From Candidatus Gastranaerophilales bacterium (GTDB taxonomy: Bacteria; Cyanobacteriota; Vampirovibrionia; Gastranaerophilales; Gastranaerophilaceae), in NCBI GenBank assembly GCA_944325575.1, contig CALVAR010000015.1:1-55988 (forward strand): a DNA stretch of 55,988 nucleotides. The letters run 5' to 3'. Positions 42,006-49,536 of this stretch are shown one piece after another. The position numbers and the translations under genes were made by a program. The notes beneath the pieces are model-generated. The model searched no databases and was not told the DNA's origin. It saw only the letters and a list, made by a program, of their open reading frames with translations. Position 1 is the first letter of the stretch. Every line of letters starts with the position of its first letter.

Positions 42006-43455
42006 TTTCATTATAAGGAGCCTTAAAGGCTCCTATTTTTGTGAATATACTTGCCATCCCGACGGTTCGAAAAGTTTCTAAGTCATACGTTAACCCTTGA
42101 GGAAAAATTAATCTTTGTAACCGCTGCTTTAAATCCAACGAACCATTATCCCACATCTTGTCTACATTAGCTATTACGCTGAACGCATAATCAACATATG
42201 CATTAAAATCTTCTTCTAAGGGCGGGGTTTGAAAAAGTTCTTCCTGTATGTCTTTAATAGTATTCTCAAGCAGCTCCGATTTGCGTCTGTAGTCGACTTC
42301 TGATACTTTTTCATCCATATACATATCGAGAAGTTTATCTTTGCGCTCTTGAGCCTCTGAGAGGCGTCTGTTTAAACAATCCATATGAGACTTGTGTTCT
42401 TTTGTATTTGTTCTAAAGACATCTTTAAGAACAGCTTTGTACAACTCCAGTAAATGAGCTTCAGGTTTGATTGTTTTTAAGTATTCAGGGAATATTTTAT
42501 TTACTACGTCGGCTCTTACTCTTAGCTTACAGGAACAATCTTTATTATAGCAATGATAATATGGGAACTTGTTTTTTGCATTACCTTTAGACCATCCTCC
42601 TGTTAATGGTTGGTTGCAATTAGGGCAAGTAATAAACTGTCGTAATGGGAAGTCGGGATTGTTCCGATTGTAACCCGTAACTTGCGGTTTTCTACCGTCC
42701 AAAATCGCTTGCACTTTGTCAAAAAGTTCTTCAGTGATAATAGGGTCAATCTTACCTTTAATAGGATAGTCTAGCCATTCGTGTCTTATAATTCCACAAT
42801 AAAGAGAGTTTCTTAGAGTTCTGCTTATAAAATTACCGTTTGCATTTATTCCAACTTTTTTAAAAATCTTTATAAAATCAGTTTGTTTATACAGTCCAGT
42901 TGAAAATTTTTCAAAGACTTCTTTTATTATGGGTGCATATTTGGGATGAGGAATAAGATTTTTGTCATCTTTTATATAACCTTTTGGCGGACACCATTGC
43001 CAATAGCCTTCGGAAACTGCCTGTTTCATCCCAGCTGTTACACGTTCTGATTTTTGGTCATTTTCAAATTGTGAAACAGCTCCTGAAATAGTTCTTGAAA
43101 ATTTTCCAATTGCTGTATCGTCGTTGATTTCTGTAACAGAAAGAAGTTTTATTCCAAGGCTTTTAAAGAATTCTGACAGGAGATAAAAATCGTCCATATT
43201 TCTTGTTAACCTGTCTATTTTCCACACAATTATTGCATCTATATTCTTTTTATTTTGAAGACAATACTTCTTAAGCTTTACAAGTTCCGGTCGTTTTTGT
43301 GTTTTTGCACTTGCACCCTCTTCTACAAATATTGCGGCTATATCAAAATTACGATTGCGTGCAAATCTTTCACACTCTTCCGCCTGCCTGTTTAAGCTGA
43401 AGCCGTGTTGGGCCTGTTCTCTTGTCGATACTCTTGTGTAAATAATTGCGTTCAT
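41965..43455 (-). CDS. Large serine recombinase (integrase) of the tRNA-Glu island
   Basis: The 496-residue protein has a resolvase domain with catalytic Ser10 in YTRVSTREQ, then VWKIDRLTRN, a recombinase domain at about 165-280 and a zinc ribbon (CPNCNQPLTGG...YHCYNKDCSC) near 283-315. A coiled coil at about 350-410 follows. This is the typical large serine integrase layout. The C-terminal residues VLPRGFEPLPHP are encoded by the complement of the tRNA-Glu gene, with the stop codon next to the anticodon stem. The gene therefore took its end from the target site at integration. A short ORF ends one base before its start. Confidence 0.9.
   Translation of the reverse strand: MNAIIYTRVSTREQAQHGFSLNRQAEECERFARNRNFDIAAIFVEEGASAKTQKRPELVKLKKYCLQNKKNIDAIIVWKIDRLTRNMDDFYLLSEFFKSLGIKLLSVTEINDDTAIGKFSRTISGAVSQFENDQKSERVTAGMKQAVSEGYWQWCPPKGYIKDDKNLIPHPKYAPIIKEVFEKFSTGLYKQTDFIKIFKKVGINANGNFISRTLRNSLYCGIIRHEWLDYPIKGKIDPIITEELFDKVQAILDGRKPQVTGYNRNNPDFPLRQFITCPNCNQPLTGGWSKGNAKNKFPYYHCYNKDCSCKLRVRADVVNKIFPEYLKTIKPEAHLLELYKAVLKDVFRTNTKEHKSHMDCLNRRLSEAQERKDKLLDMYMDEKVSEVDYRRKSELLENTIKDIQEELFQTPPLEEDFNAYVDYAFSVIANVDKMWDNGSLDLKQRLQRLIFPQGLTYDLETFRTVGMASIFTKIGAFKAPYNEMVLPRGFEPLPHP
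41981..42008. other. Probable island attachment site, left (tRNA 3' end)
   Basis: The 3' end of tRNA-Glu, GGTTCAAATC plus GGAGTACCATTT, recurs at 48585-48617. The recombinase gene lies just inside it. The two copies have equal ends and different middles, so the exact crossover is not certain. Confidence 0.6.
42016..42040 (+). terminator. Terminator after tRNA-Glu
   Basis: Seven-base arms AGGAGCC and GGCTCCT around TTAAA are followed by ATTTTT. It lies within the antisense strand of the recombinase gene and so entered with the island. Confidence 0.8.
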
Positions 43456-43456
43456 A

Positions 43457-43615
43457 TTAGTTTTTCCTTTCTTTTTTCATTTTCTCTTCTAGATACCCCT
43501 GCCACGACAATTGAGCAAGCTGATACAAGAAGTCTTTAATGTTTTCGACTTCTTCATCATCGGGGTGTAAATATGCTGCTCGGCAGAATTTCCTGCATAC
43601 CTCGATACTAAGCAT
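43457..43615 (-). CDS. Short ORF coupled to the serine recombinase
   Basis: This 52-residue protein (MLSIEVCRKFCRAAYLHPDD...GYLEEKMKKERKN) ends one base before the recombinase start codon, and the GAAAGGA that serves the recombinase lies inside its last codons. It is mostly helical, acidic in the middle and Lys-rich at the end. AAGGATAGG lies upstream of its ATG. Position suggests a regulator, directionality factor or excision-related protein, but no family is recognised. Confidence 0.6.
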   Translation of the reverse strand: MLSIEVCRKFCRAAYLHPDDEEVENIKDFLYQLAQLSWQGYLEEKMKKERKN

Positions 43616-43720
43616 AGATTACCTATCCTTTACTCTTGTATCAAGGTTCAGCTTGTCTCGCCGCCGCCTTAATTTTTATATGTCATTACTGTAATTTAGC
43701 TCTGTTTTCTAGTCACTAAA

Positions 43721-44599
43721 TTACACAAGTTTATCTGTTTCTTCTGTGATAATAGTCAATGAACCATTTTCATCTGTAACTGTAGTTGTGTTTGTAAATG
43801 GCTTATTTTTGACTTTTTTTAATAAATCTTCACCGGTCAATTTTTGTTTTGTCTCAACTTTTTTTGATTTCATCACGAGATAATCGTTGTCATGCCTGCT
43901 TTTACGTTCAATACTATAGCCGGTATAAGTTGTATCTGCTATTTTGTCAGCAATAGCAGTAATTTGGCGTTTCTGCTTTTCATCAACAACATCCAGTGTA
44001 TTAAATAGATGCTCCGCCTCTAATTGACTTCCTGTTAATTGTGCAACATATTGTGCAAAAGGCAGAATAAGCAGCGGTTCAGCACAGCTGTAACCATTGT
44101 TGTAGGCTAAGTAGTAATCTTTTTCTCTAAAAAATGCAGCATGTCCGTCTTTGGTAACTACAATAACAGAGCGCCTTTTTAAGAAGGCAATGAAATAAAA
44201 GAACTCAAAAAAGTACATTTTATGTTCTTTATCAGGCTCAAAAATATCATTAATACAGTTTAAAATACTATCATTACTCATTCCGTATGATTTTAAATCC
44301 TGAATAATTTTAAGCCGGATTACATCCTGCAAAGAAAATCTTCGCCAGCCCTTTTCTGCATTTTCTCTATGGTTTACAAGCAGCCCTTTGGAATCCCAGT
44401 CATTTATCATACGATAAGAGATGTTAGGAAATATTCTTTCAATGTCCTTGAATTTAAAGTTTGGTTTATGATACACGGGCGACAGTTCAACAGCTTTTTG
44501 ATACACATCTGTTGCAATAAAGTTATCAAATGCCAAACCCGCAATGTGTAATATCGGATTTTTATTGCTATTTATATCTGTTTTAAAATTTTTTGACAT
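43721..44599 (-). CDS. MerR-like regulator
   Basis: The 292-residue protein has a MerR-type winged helix at about 48-110: KFKDIERIFPNISYRMINDWDSKGLLVNHRENAEKGWRRFSLQDVIRLKIIQDL. The rest may be a ligand or interaction domain (FYFIAFLKRRSVIVVTKDG). GGAGGT is seven bases before its start. A perfect inverted repeat upstream at 44637-44660 is the likely operator, so it probably controls itself. It is island cargo. Confidence 0.75.
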   Translation of the reverse strand: MSKNFKTDINSNKNPILHIAGLAFDNFIATDVYQKAVELSPVYHKPNFKFKDIERIFPNISYRMINDWDSKGLLVNHRENAEKGWRRFSLQDVIRLKIIQDLKSYGMSNDSILNCINDIFEPDKEHKMYFFEFFYFIAFLKRRSVIVVTKDGHAAFFREKDYYLAYNNGYSCAEPLLILPFAQYVAQLTGSQLEAEHLFNTLDVVDEKQKRQITAIADKIADTTYTGYSIERKSRHDNDYLVMKSKKVETKQKLTGEDLLKKVKNKPFTNTTTVTDENGSLTIITEETDKLV

Positions 44600-44636
44600 T
44601 TTATACCTCCGTGTATAATTTTATGTTAGCAGAGGT

Positions 44637-44660
44637 AAATTATACCTGCAAGTATAATTT
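44637..44660. promoter_or_regulatory. Candidate operator of the MerR-like gene
   Basis: AAATTATAC and GTATAATTT are perfect nine-base arms separated by CTGCAA. It lies 38 bases upstream of the start. A TATAATTTTAT half-site lies at 44614, between operator and gene. Spacing and symmetry fit a dimeric regulator. Confidence 0.6.
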
Positions 44661-44686
44661 AAAATGTTTATAATTAACGGTATCGT

Positions 44687-45262
44687 TTATTGCTGTTCCG
44701 TAATATTTTGTGTTTTTTTGATATACTCATCCAAATTATTAAGTACATAATTCAACTTGTCAGGATTTTTTATGTACCTGTAACAACTCTGACCATTTTT
44801 CGCACCTGACTCAAAAACCATGTCTCCGTAGTTTAAAAGTCTTCCTAGCAAACTTTGTTTTACATAAACCATTTGAATTTTGTTAACAGGAAGTACTAAT
44901 TTATCAATATTAAAGATACCCTGTCTCATATAAAATGTTTTATTTGTAACTTCGATTTTGTCTAAAAGAAATCTAAGAATTGTACCAGCCCATATTAAAA
45001 CTGTAAATAGAATATAATAAATGCTATTTACTAATAATTGAACGTCATAGCTTACAAAAAAGCCTAAGACGAATATAGCCAGAGTAAGATAAACGGGTAG
45101 TAGTGCCATCCAGTGTTTCTTAGCTCTATAAACAACAAATTCCGTATTACTGGTCGCACTATTTAAATTACTTGATATGTTAGAATTTATAATGGCTGTA
45201 CCGCAATAATGACAAAACTTACTTTCTACATCAATTTCTTTTCCGCAGTTACTACAAAACAT
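44687..45262 (-). CDS. Zinc-ribbon membrane protein with bacterial PH domain
   Basis: The 191-residue protein begins with a zinc ribbon (Cys3, Cys6, Cys17, Cys20), has a linker, two transmembrane segments (about 52-69 and 77-97) and a bPH2-type domain (LDKIEVTNKTFYMRQGIFNIDKLVLPVNKIQMVYVKQSLLGRLLNYGDMVF). Members of this group occur in the membrane and their roles are mostly unknown. Island cargo; transcribed in the same direction as the MerR-like gene. Confidence 0.75.
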   Translation of the reverse strand: MFCSNCGKEIDVESKFCHYCGTAIINSNISSNLNSATSNTEFVVYRAKKHWMALLPVYLTLAIFVLGFFVSYDVQLLVNSIYYILFTVLIWAGTILRFLLDKIEVTNKTFYMRQGIFNIDKLVLPVNKIQMVYVKQSLLGRLLNYGDMVFESGAKNGQSCYRYIKNPDKLNYVLNNLDEYIKKTQNITEQQ

Positions 45263-45331
45263 ACTTAACTCCTTTTACGTAAAACATAGATTGGGGTAAC
45301 AAATCATTACCTATTTCATATATTACATTAC

Positions 45332-45349
45332 CTAATAAGTAATTATTAG
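45332..45349. promoter_or_regulatory. Candidate operator between divergent genes
   Basis: CTAATAA and TTATTAG are perfect seven-base arms around GTAA. The site lies in the AT-rich divergent region between the zinc-ribbon gene and the XRE regulator at 45421. The regulator may bind here to control both. Confidence 0.5.
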
Positions 45350-45420
45350 TCAATAATGACTATGTAATTTCTTGTTTAGATTGCAAGTACTGTAGTTTAA
45401 ACTTGAAATGAGGCATTGAT

Positions 45421-45738
45421 ATGGACTTAAAAAAGCAATTAGGCAAACGTATAAGAGAGATAAGGGTTAAAAAGGGCTTAAAACAGGCTGAACTTGCAGA
45501 AATGGTCGGCATTGACCCAAAACACCAAAGCTGTGTTGAAAATGGTCGCAATTTTCCTTCTGCAAATCTTTTAGAAAACTATGCCCAAAAACTCAATTTG
45601 CAGTTATCAGACTTGCTGCTTTTGACAGAATACAACAGCAAAGAGGACATTCAAGAAGAAATCATTAGAATGGTAAAGTCAGCGGATGAAGAAACAACTA
45701 AACTTCTTTATCGTGTTGTCACCGCAATTATTATTTAA
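45421..45738 (+). CDS. XRE-family regulator
   Basis: This 105-residue protein has an HTH at about 8-62 (REIRVKKGLKQAELAEMVGIDPKHQSCVENGRNFPS) and a helical tail. It is island cargo and divergent from the zinc-ribbon gene. AATGAGG precedes its ATG. Confidence 0.85.
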   Translation: MDLKKQLGKRIREIRVKKGLKQAELAEMVGIDPKHQSCVENGRNFPSANLLENYAQKLNLQLSDLLLLTEYNSKEDIQEEIIRMVKSADEETTKLLYRVVTAIII

Positions 45739-45793
45739 TGTAACATTTTTTAAGTTAAACAGAAGTATAACTCTCTCGTTTTTGTTCGTTTTA

Positions 45794-46195
45794 TTAGCCT
45801 GTTATTGTTTTTACTAAAATTGCTTTACCGACTTCTAGTGCTGTTGGAACAGTCAACCCTTTTATCTTATTAAAAATATTTCGTTTTCTAAGCATTTCAA
45901 GAAATTCATAGCCTTTTGCGGTTATTCGATAGCTAGCATTTGTTCCCATATAATCACAAGAATGAATGTTATATTGCCACCCATAATTCTTAGCTGTAGA
46001 ATCTATACAGCTATTATCTCCTAATAAATATATGTGTCCAATAAAATGGTTTAATTTATCATTATCTAAAATCTGCATATTTCTTCTATTAAGCAATCCT
46101 AATTTTTCGGCTAATTCATAGGATTCTATATACGGTTTTTCAAAGTTTTCTATTGTTTCAAGAATGCTTTTCATTAAATTATAGTCTTGATTCAT
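45794..46195 (-). CDS. DUF2513 protein
   Basis: The 133-residue protein fits DUF2513: MNQDYNLMKSILETIENFEKPY at the start, then NHFIGHIYLLGDNSCI and a conserved YRITAKGYEFLEMLRK. Members are common in prophages and islands, function unknown, with a winged-helix look. It ends the run of minus-strand genes that begins with the BRO-N gene 17 bases upstream. Confidence 0.8.
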   Translation of the reverse strand: MNQDYNLMKSILETIENFEKPYIESYELAEKLGLLNRRNMQILDNDKLNHFIGHIYLLGDNSCIDSTAKNYGWQYNIHSCDYMGTNASYRITAKGYEFLEMLRKRNIFNKIKGLTVPTALEVGKAILVKTITG

Positions 46196-46212
46196 ACAAT
46201 CTCCATAAAGTT

Positions 46213-47055
46213 TTACTTTTTCTTTTCAATATTTTTGTGCTTTTGTGCGGGTAAAAAATTTTCGCCGGTGACGACTTTTTTGCCTGTTTCAAGTTCGAGT
46301 TTTTCACGGGCTTGTTTGGCAATGTTGCCGCCTCGCTTTGCTGATTTTTTGTTTTCGGAAAGTCCCGTTGCATTTTCGCTTTCCGCAATCTGTCTTGTGG
46401 AAAGTTCTGCCAGTGCGGTAAAAATCAATTCCGCTTCCGACATATGGTCACGCAGATTTTGTGATTTTAAATTTTTCAACTGTTTGTGTTCTTTGACAGT
46501 TAAGCCTGTCCATTCCTGATGAATAATGTTTGTAAGAATTGCAAATTCGTTACTTTCTTCTATGCCGTGTTCTGCCCAGTAGTCAGTTAATTTGTTTCGG
46601 GTTTCCTGCCCTGACATTCTTTGCTGAATCCATTTTTCACTTCTGCCCTGTTTTTGCCAGATATCTCGTGCCCTGTCCAATGCAGTGGATGGGTCTGCAA
46701 GCTCTTGTATTCTTTCTTGTCCGACTTTTGCCAGCCATTGTTTTATGGGCTCGGCTTTTTTTGAAGGTATAGACTGAATAATACGAAACATTGTCTTAAT
46801 GTCAGCAACATCAGTTTGGCGCATTTTCCCATCTTGAGCCTTCATTTTCAACTGGTGACAATTTGTCACCGTTTGCTCTGAGCCCTCCTCACGCAAGCGT
46901 TGAGCCAATTTATTCCAATATTTTCTTGCTGATTGATAATCTTTTTCAATCAAAATCGCAACAACATCAACAACGGAAAAGTAATAAACTTCCTTCTCTT
47001 CGTTATAGATATGTCTAATCTTCTTGCCTTCCAACAATTTTAAATCTTCTGCCAT
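46213..47055 (-). CDS. BRO-N / DinD-like protein
   Basis: The 280-residue protein has a BRO-N-like domain (about 8-105: YFSVVDVVAILIEKDYQSARKYWNKLAQRL, then TDVADIKTMFRIIQSIPSKKAEPIKQWLAKVGQERIQE) and a helical C-terminal part with HEQTRNKLTDYWAEHGIEE-like sequence and GNIAKQAREKLELETGKKVVTGENFL. This second part matches DinD, a DNA-damage-inducible protein that inhibits RecA in vitro, and related phage antirepressors. It may help control island or phage functions under damage. Confidence 0.75.
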   Translation of the reverse strand: MAEDLKLLEGKKIRHIYNEEKEVYYFSVVDVVAILIEKDYQSARKYWNKLAQRLREEGSEQTVTNCHQLKMKAQDGKMRQTDVADIKTMFRIIQSIPSKKAEPIKQWLAKVGQERIQELADPSTALDRARDIWQKQGRSEKWIQQRMSGQETRNKLTDYWAEHGIEESNEFAILTNIIHQEWTGLTVKEHKQLKNLKSQNLRDHMSEAELIFTALAELSTRQIAESENATGLSENKKSAKRGGNIAKQAREKLELETGKKVVTGENFLPAQKHKNIEKKK

Positions 47056-47186
47056 ATCTTCTCCCCTAAATATTCAATATTATAGCATACTTTGCCGGCA
47101 TGTCTGCAGCTGACAGCTTCATTAGAATTCTTTATAGTAAAAATTCTTCATTTGAAAACCAGAAACAAAATTGTTATATTAAGTAA

Positions 47187-48530
47187 ATGGAAAATCAACT
47201 TGTAGAAGTGAATAATGCCGGCGCATTCAGTAACGATAAGCTAAACAGAAAATTTTTAGCGGAAAACTTAAAACGTATTTTGTTGAACACTGATTATAAT
47301 GTATTTTCAATAAATGCTCCTTGGGGTGGCGGCAAATCTTATTTTATAGAAAACCTTGCTGAATTGATAGGTGATGATGCTATCTGTATTTCATACAATG
47401 CGTGGGAGTCTGACTTTTACAACAACCCGCTTGTACCGCTTGTTACAGAACTAATATATAAGCTAGAGCAGATTATATCCGAAGAAGACGAAATATATAA
47501 AGATTTGATAGAGACTAAAAATACAATTAGCAAAATATTGAATAAGTTATCATTTGGTATTTCAATAAGTGGCTTTAATATTTCTTTTGACCCCAACAAA
47601 AAAGCTTTAGATTCTGATTATATTTCATTAAAAAATTTGAAAGAAAAATTGAGAAGCGGGCTTGCTTTTATTCAAGAAAAATTAAATAAAAAAATCATCA
47701 TTTTTGTAGATGACCTAGACCGCTGTAATCCTAAATATGCTATCGAAACGCTTGAAACAATCAAACACTTCTTCGGCATAAAAAATATCATTTTTGTATT
47801 GGCTGTGGATAAAAAGCAGGTTGAAAACATTGTTAAAACAATCTACGGAATAGCACCGGATACCAGTGATATAGAAGGATATTTGAAAAAATTTATTGAT
47901 GTGGAATTCAATTTGCCTGCGCCGGAGTATGCTGATTTTATAAATTTTCACTTGCAGCAAATAGTTAAATATTTTAAACCTTTTATTGAAACAGAAAGAT
48001 GGTATTGTTATGGAGAAATATATAATGGTCGATACATTGATAATGTTGAATTTAAAGGATTAATAGCAAATACGGTGGAACAGTTGGTTTCTGAATTAAA
48101 CTTTACACCTAGAATGATTGAAAAGCTGTTTATGAGAGTTAAACTGACTATAGAATCTCTAAACGATGATGATTTGCTACTTCCTGAGGTGATTTTTATT
48201 CTAAATGCATTGTATATATGTAACAGAAAGGCTTTTGATTTGTATGTAAACGCAGCTGCATATAATGCTAATTTAGAAGATTTAGGGATTAAAATAAATA
48301 AAATTTATCCTTATTGGACAGGTGTATTAAACAATTTTAATGAAATATATAAAACTTGCCACCAAAAAGCTCAAATAAGTGTATGCACTAATGAATCTAA
48401 TATATTAAATTTAGTTAATTTAATTCAACAGTCTGCTTATAAGTCACACATATATTCGTTTGAACACGATATAGTCAAATATCTAAAATCTTACGCTTCA
48501 AAAATAGAATTCATAGGAAGTATGGACTAA
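47187..48530 (+). CDS. KAP-family P-loop NTPase
   Basis: The 447-residue protein has Walker A APWGGGKS at 44-51 and Walker B KIIIFVDDLDRCNP at about 169-182, with ETLETIKHFFGIKNIIFVLAVDKKQV next, the usual KAP arrangement. The C-terminal part is helical. No transmembrane insert is visible. KAP NTPases occur in plasmids and mobile elements, and several act in phage defence. Its place at the far end of the island, alone on the plus strand, makes a defence role plausible; this is inferred. Confidence 0.8.
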   Translation: MENQLVEVNNAGAFSNDKLNRKFLAENLKRILLNTDYNVFSINAPWGGGKSYFIENLAELIGDDAICISYNAWESDFYNNPLVPLVTELIYKLEQIISEEDEIYKDLIETKNTISKILNKLSFGISISGFNISFDPNKKALDSDYISLKNLKEKLRSGLAFIQEKLNKKIIIFVDDLDRCNPKYAIETLETIKHFFGIKNIIFVLAVDKKQVENIVKTIYGIAPDTSDIEGYLKKFIDVEFNLPAPEYADFINFHLQQIVKYFKPFIETERWYCYGEIYNGRYIDNVEFKGLIANTVEQLVSELNFTPRMIEKLFMRVKLTIESLNDDDLLLPEVIFILNALYICNRKAFDLYVNAAAYNANLEDLGIKINKIYPYWTGVLNNFNEIYKTCHQKAQISVCTNESNILNLVNLIQQSAYKSHIYSFEHDIVKYLKSYASKIEFIGSMD

Positions 48531-48584
48531 TGCTTTACGCAACATTCCTCAATTCATAAAACTGCTGCAGTGTGACAATAATTT

Positions 48585-48617
48585 GGTTCAAATCTTTTTT
48601 CAAATGGAGTACCATTT
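48585..48617. other. Probable island attachment site, right
   Basis: GGTTCAAATC, then TTTTTTCAAAT, then GGAGTACCATTT. The outer blocks match the tRNA-Glu 3' end at 41981-42008, the middle differs. A partial and diverged tRNA copy is the usual mark of an old integration. It lies 55 bases after the KAP gene. Confidence 0.55.
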
Positions 48618-48661
48618 GAAACTGGCGGTTTTATTTTAAATAAAGACCGACATAATATAAG

Positions 48662-48683
48662 AAGAGCCGAAAGGCTCTTTTTT
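48662..48683 (+). terminator. Terminator with GAAA tetraloop
   Basis: AAGAGCC and GGCTCTT around GAAA are followed by TTTT. Confidence 0.8.
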
Positions 48684-48729
48684 ATTGCAAAATATTTAAA
48701 ATCTTTAACAAATAATGTATAATAAATTT

Positions 48730-49047
48730 ATGCAAGAAATAGTACAAAACGTAATTACAGCTTTAAAAACCGCCTTTAATTCATCATTTGATGATTTTGA
48801 AGGTATGTATTTATACGGTTCTCAAGCAAGAGGAGATTTTAATAAAGACAGTGACATTGATATAGTTGCTGTTTTTAAGGAAGAAAATAAAGAAAAACGC
48901 CGTTTGATATGGCGTATTGTTTCTAGGGTTGAATATGATTTTAATGTAAGTATAGATTTACACCCGATGACAAAAGAAAGTTTGGAGGAAAATACAGTTT
49001 TTCATAATCAAGTTGTAGAAAAAGGGTTGTTCTATGACGCTGCATAA
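48730..49047 (+). CDS. MNT-type nucleotidyltransferase (antitoxin-like)
   Basis: The 105-residue protein has the minimal nucleotidyltransferase motif MYLYGSQARGDFNKDSDIDIVAVF near 26-48, with GSxxRG and DxD. Such proteins pair with HEPN proteins as toxin-antitoxin or RNA-modifying modules; the MNT partner can adenylate the HEPN toxin. TATAAT at 48718-48723 is 7 bases upstream, so the transcript may begin at or near the ATG (leaderless). An in-frame ATG at 48715 is the alternative. The HEPN gene overlaps its 3' end by 14 bases. Confidence 0.8.
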   Translation: MQEIVQNVITALKTAFNSSFDDFEGMYLYGSQARGDFNKDSDIDIVAVFKEENKEKRRLIWRIVSRVEYDFNVSIDLHPMTKESLEENTVFHNQVVEKGLFYDAA

Positions 49048-49424
49048 AGAAGATTTAATAAAAATTGCGGTTGAAAATCCAACCAGGCTATAAAATCTGC
49101 TAAGGATAATATTGAAAATAACAACCTTGAAACAGCACAGAATAGAATTTACTATGCATTATTTATATAGTTACGGCTCTTGCATATAAAAATGATTTTA
49201 TCACCTCAAAACACAGTCAGTTAAAAGGTTGGTTTAATAAAAAGTTTATATACGAGGACAAGGTTTTTGAACCTGAAATGATAGAAATTTATAATGAATT
49301 ATATCAATTTAGACAAAAAAGTGATTATGACCTTGGTTATATCCCTGATATTGAAAATGTACAAGACTGCTTAGTTGAGGTTACGGAATTCGTCGAAAAA
49401 GTGAAGAAAGAAGTATTTAAATAA
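49034..49424 (+). pseudogene. Frameshifted HEPN-domain gene
   Basis: The ORF starts with MTLHKEDLIKIAVENPTR and stops at 49093. In another frame the protein continues IKSAKDNIENNNLETAQNRIYYALFI, stops at a TAG near 49170, and a third frame carries TALAYKNDFITSKHSQLKGWFNKKF...FRQKSDYDLGY...VKKEVFK to 49424. These are three pieces of one HEPN protein (PF05168-like) in order. Two frame changes are needed, so the gene is broken unless sequencing errors are present. Loss of the toxin half would leave an orphan antitoxin-like gene. Confidence 0.75.
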
Positions 49425-49536
49425 TTTTTTTAATCATGTCTCGCTTTTATAGTTAAAGAAAGAAGAAACATAAGCAATTTTTTTATCCCAAAATACTTTA
49501 TATAAGTAAGGTTAGTTTTTTTCAGGTAAATTGGTT

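Noticed and set aside
46179-46388. 69-codon ORF inside the BRO-N gene
   Set aside because: It lies in another frame of the same strand, is Lys-rich and has no support beyond length.
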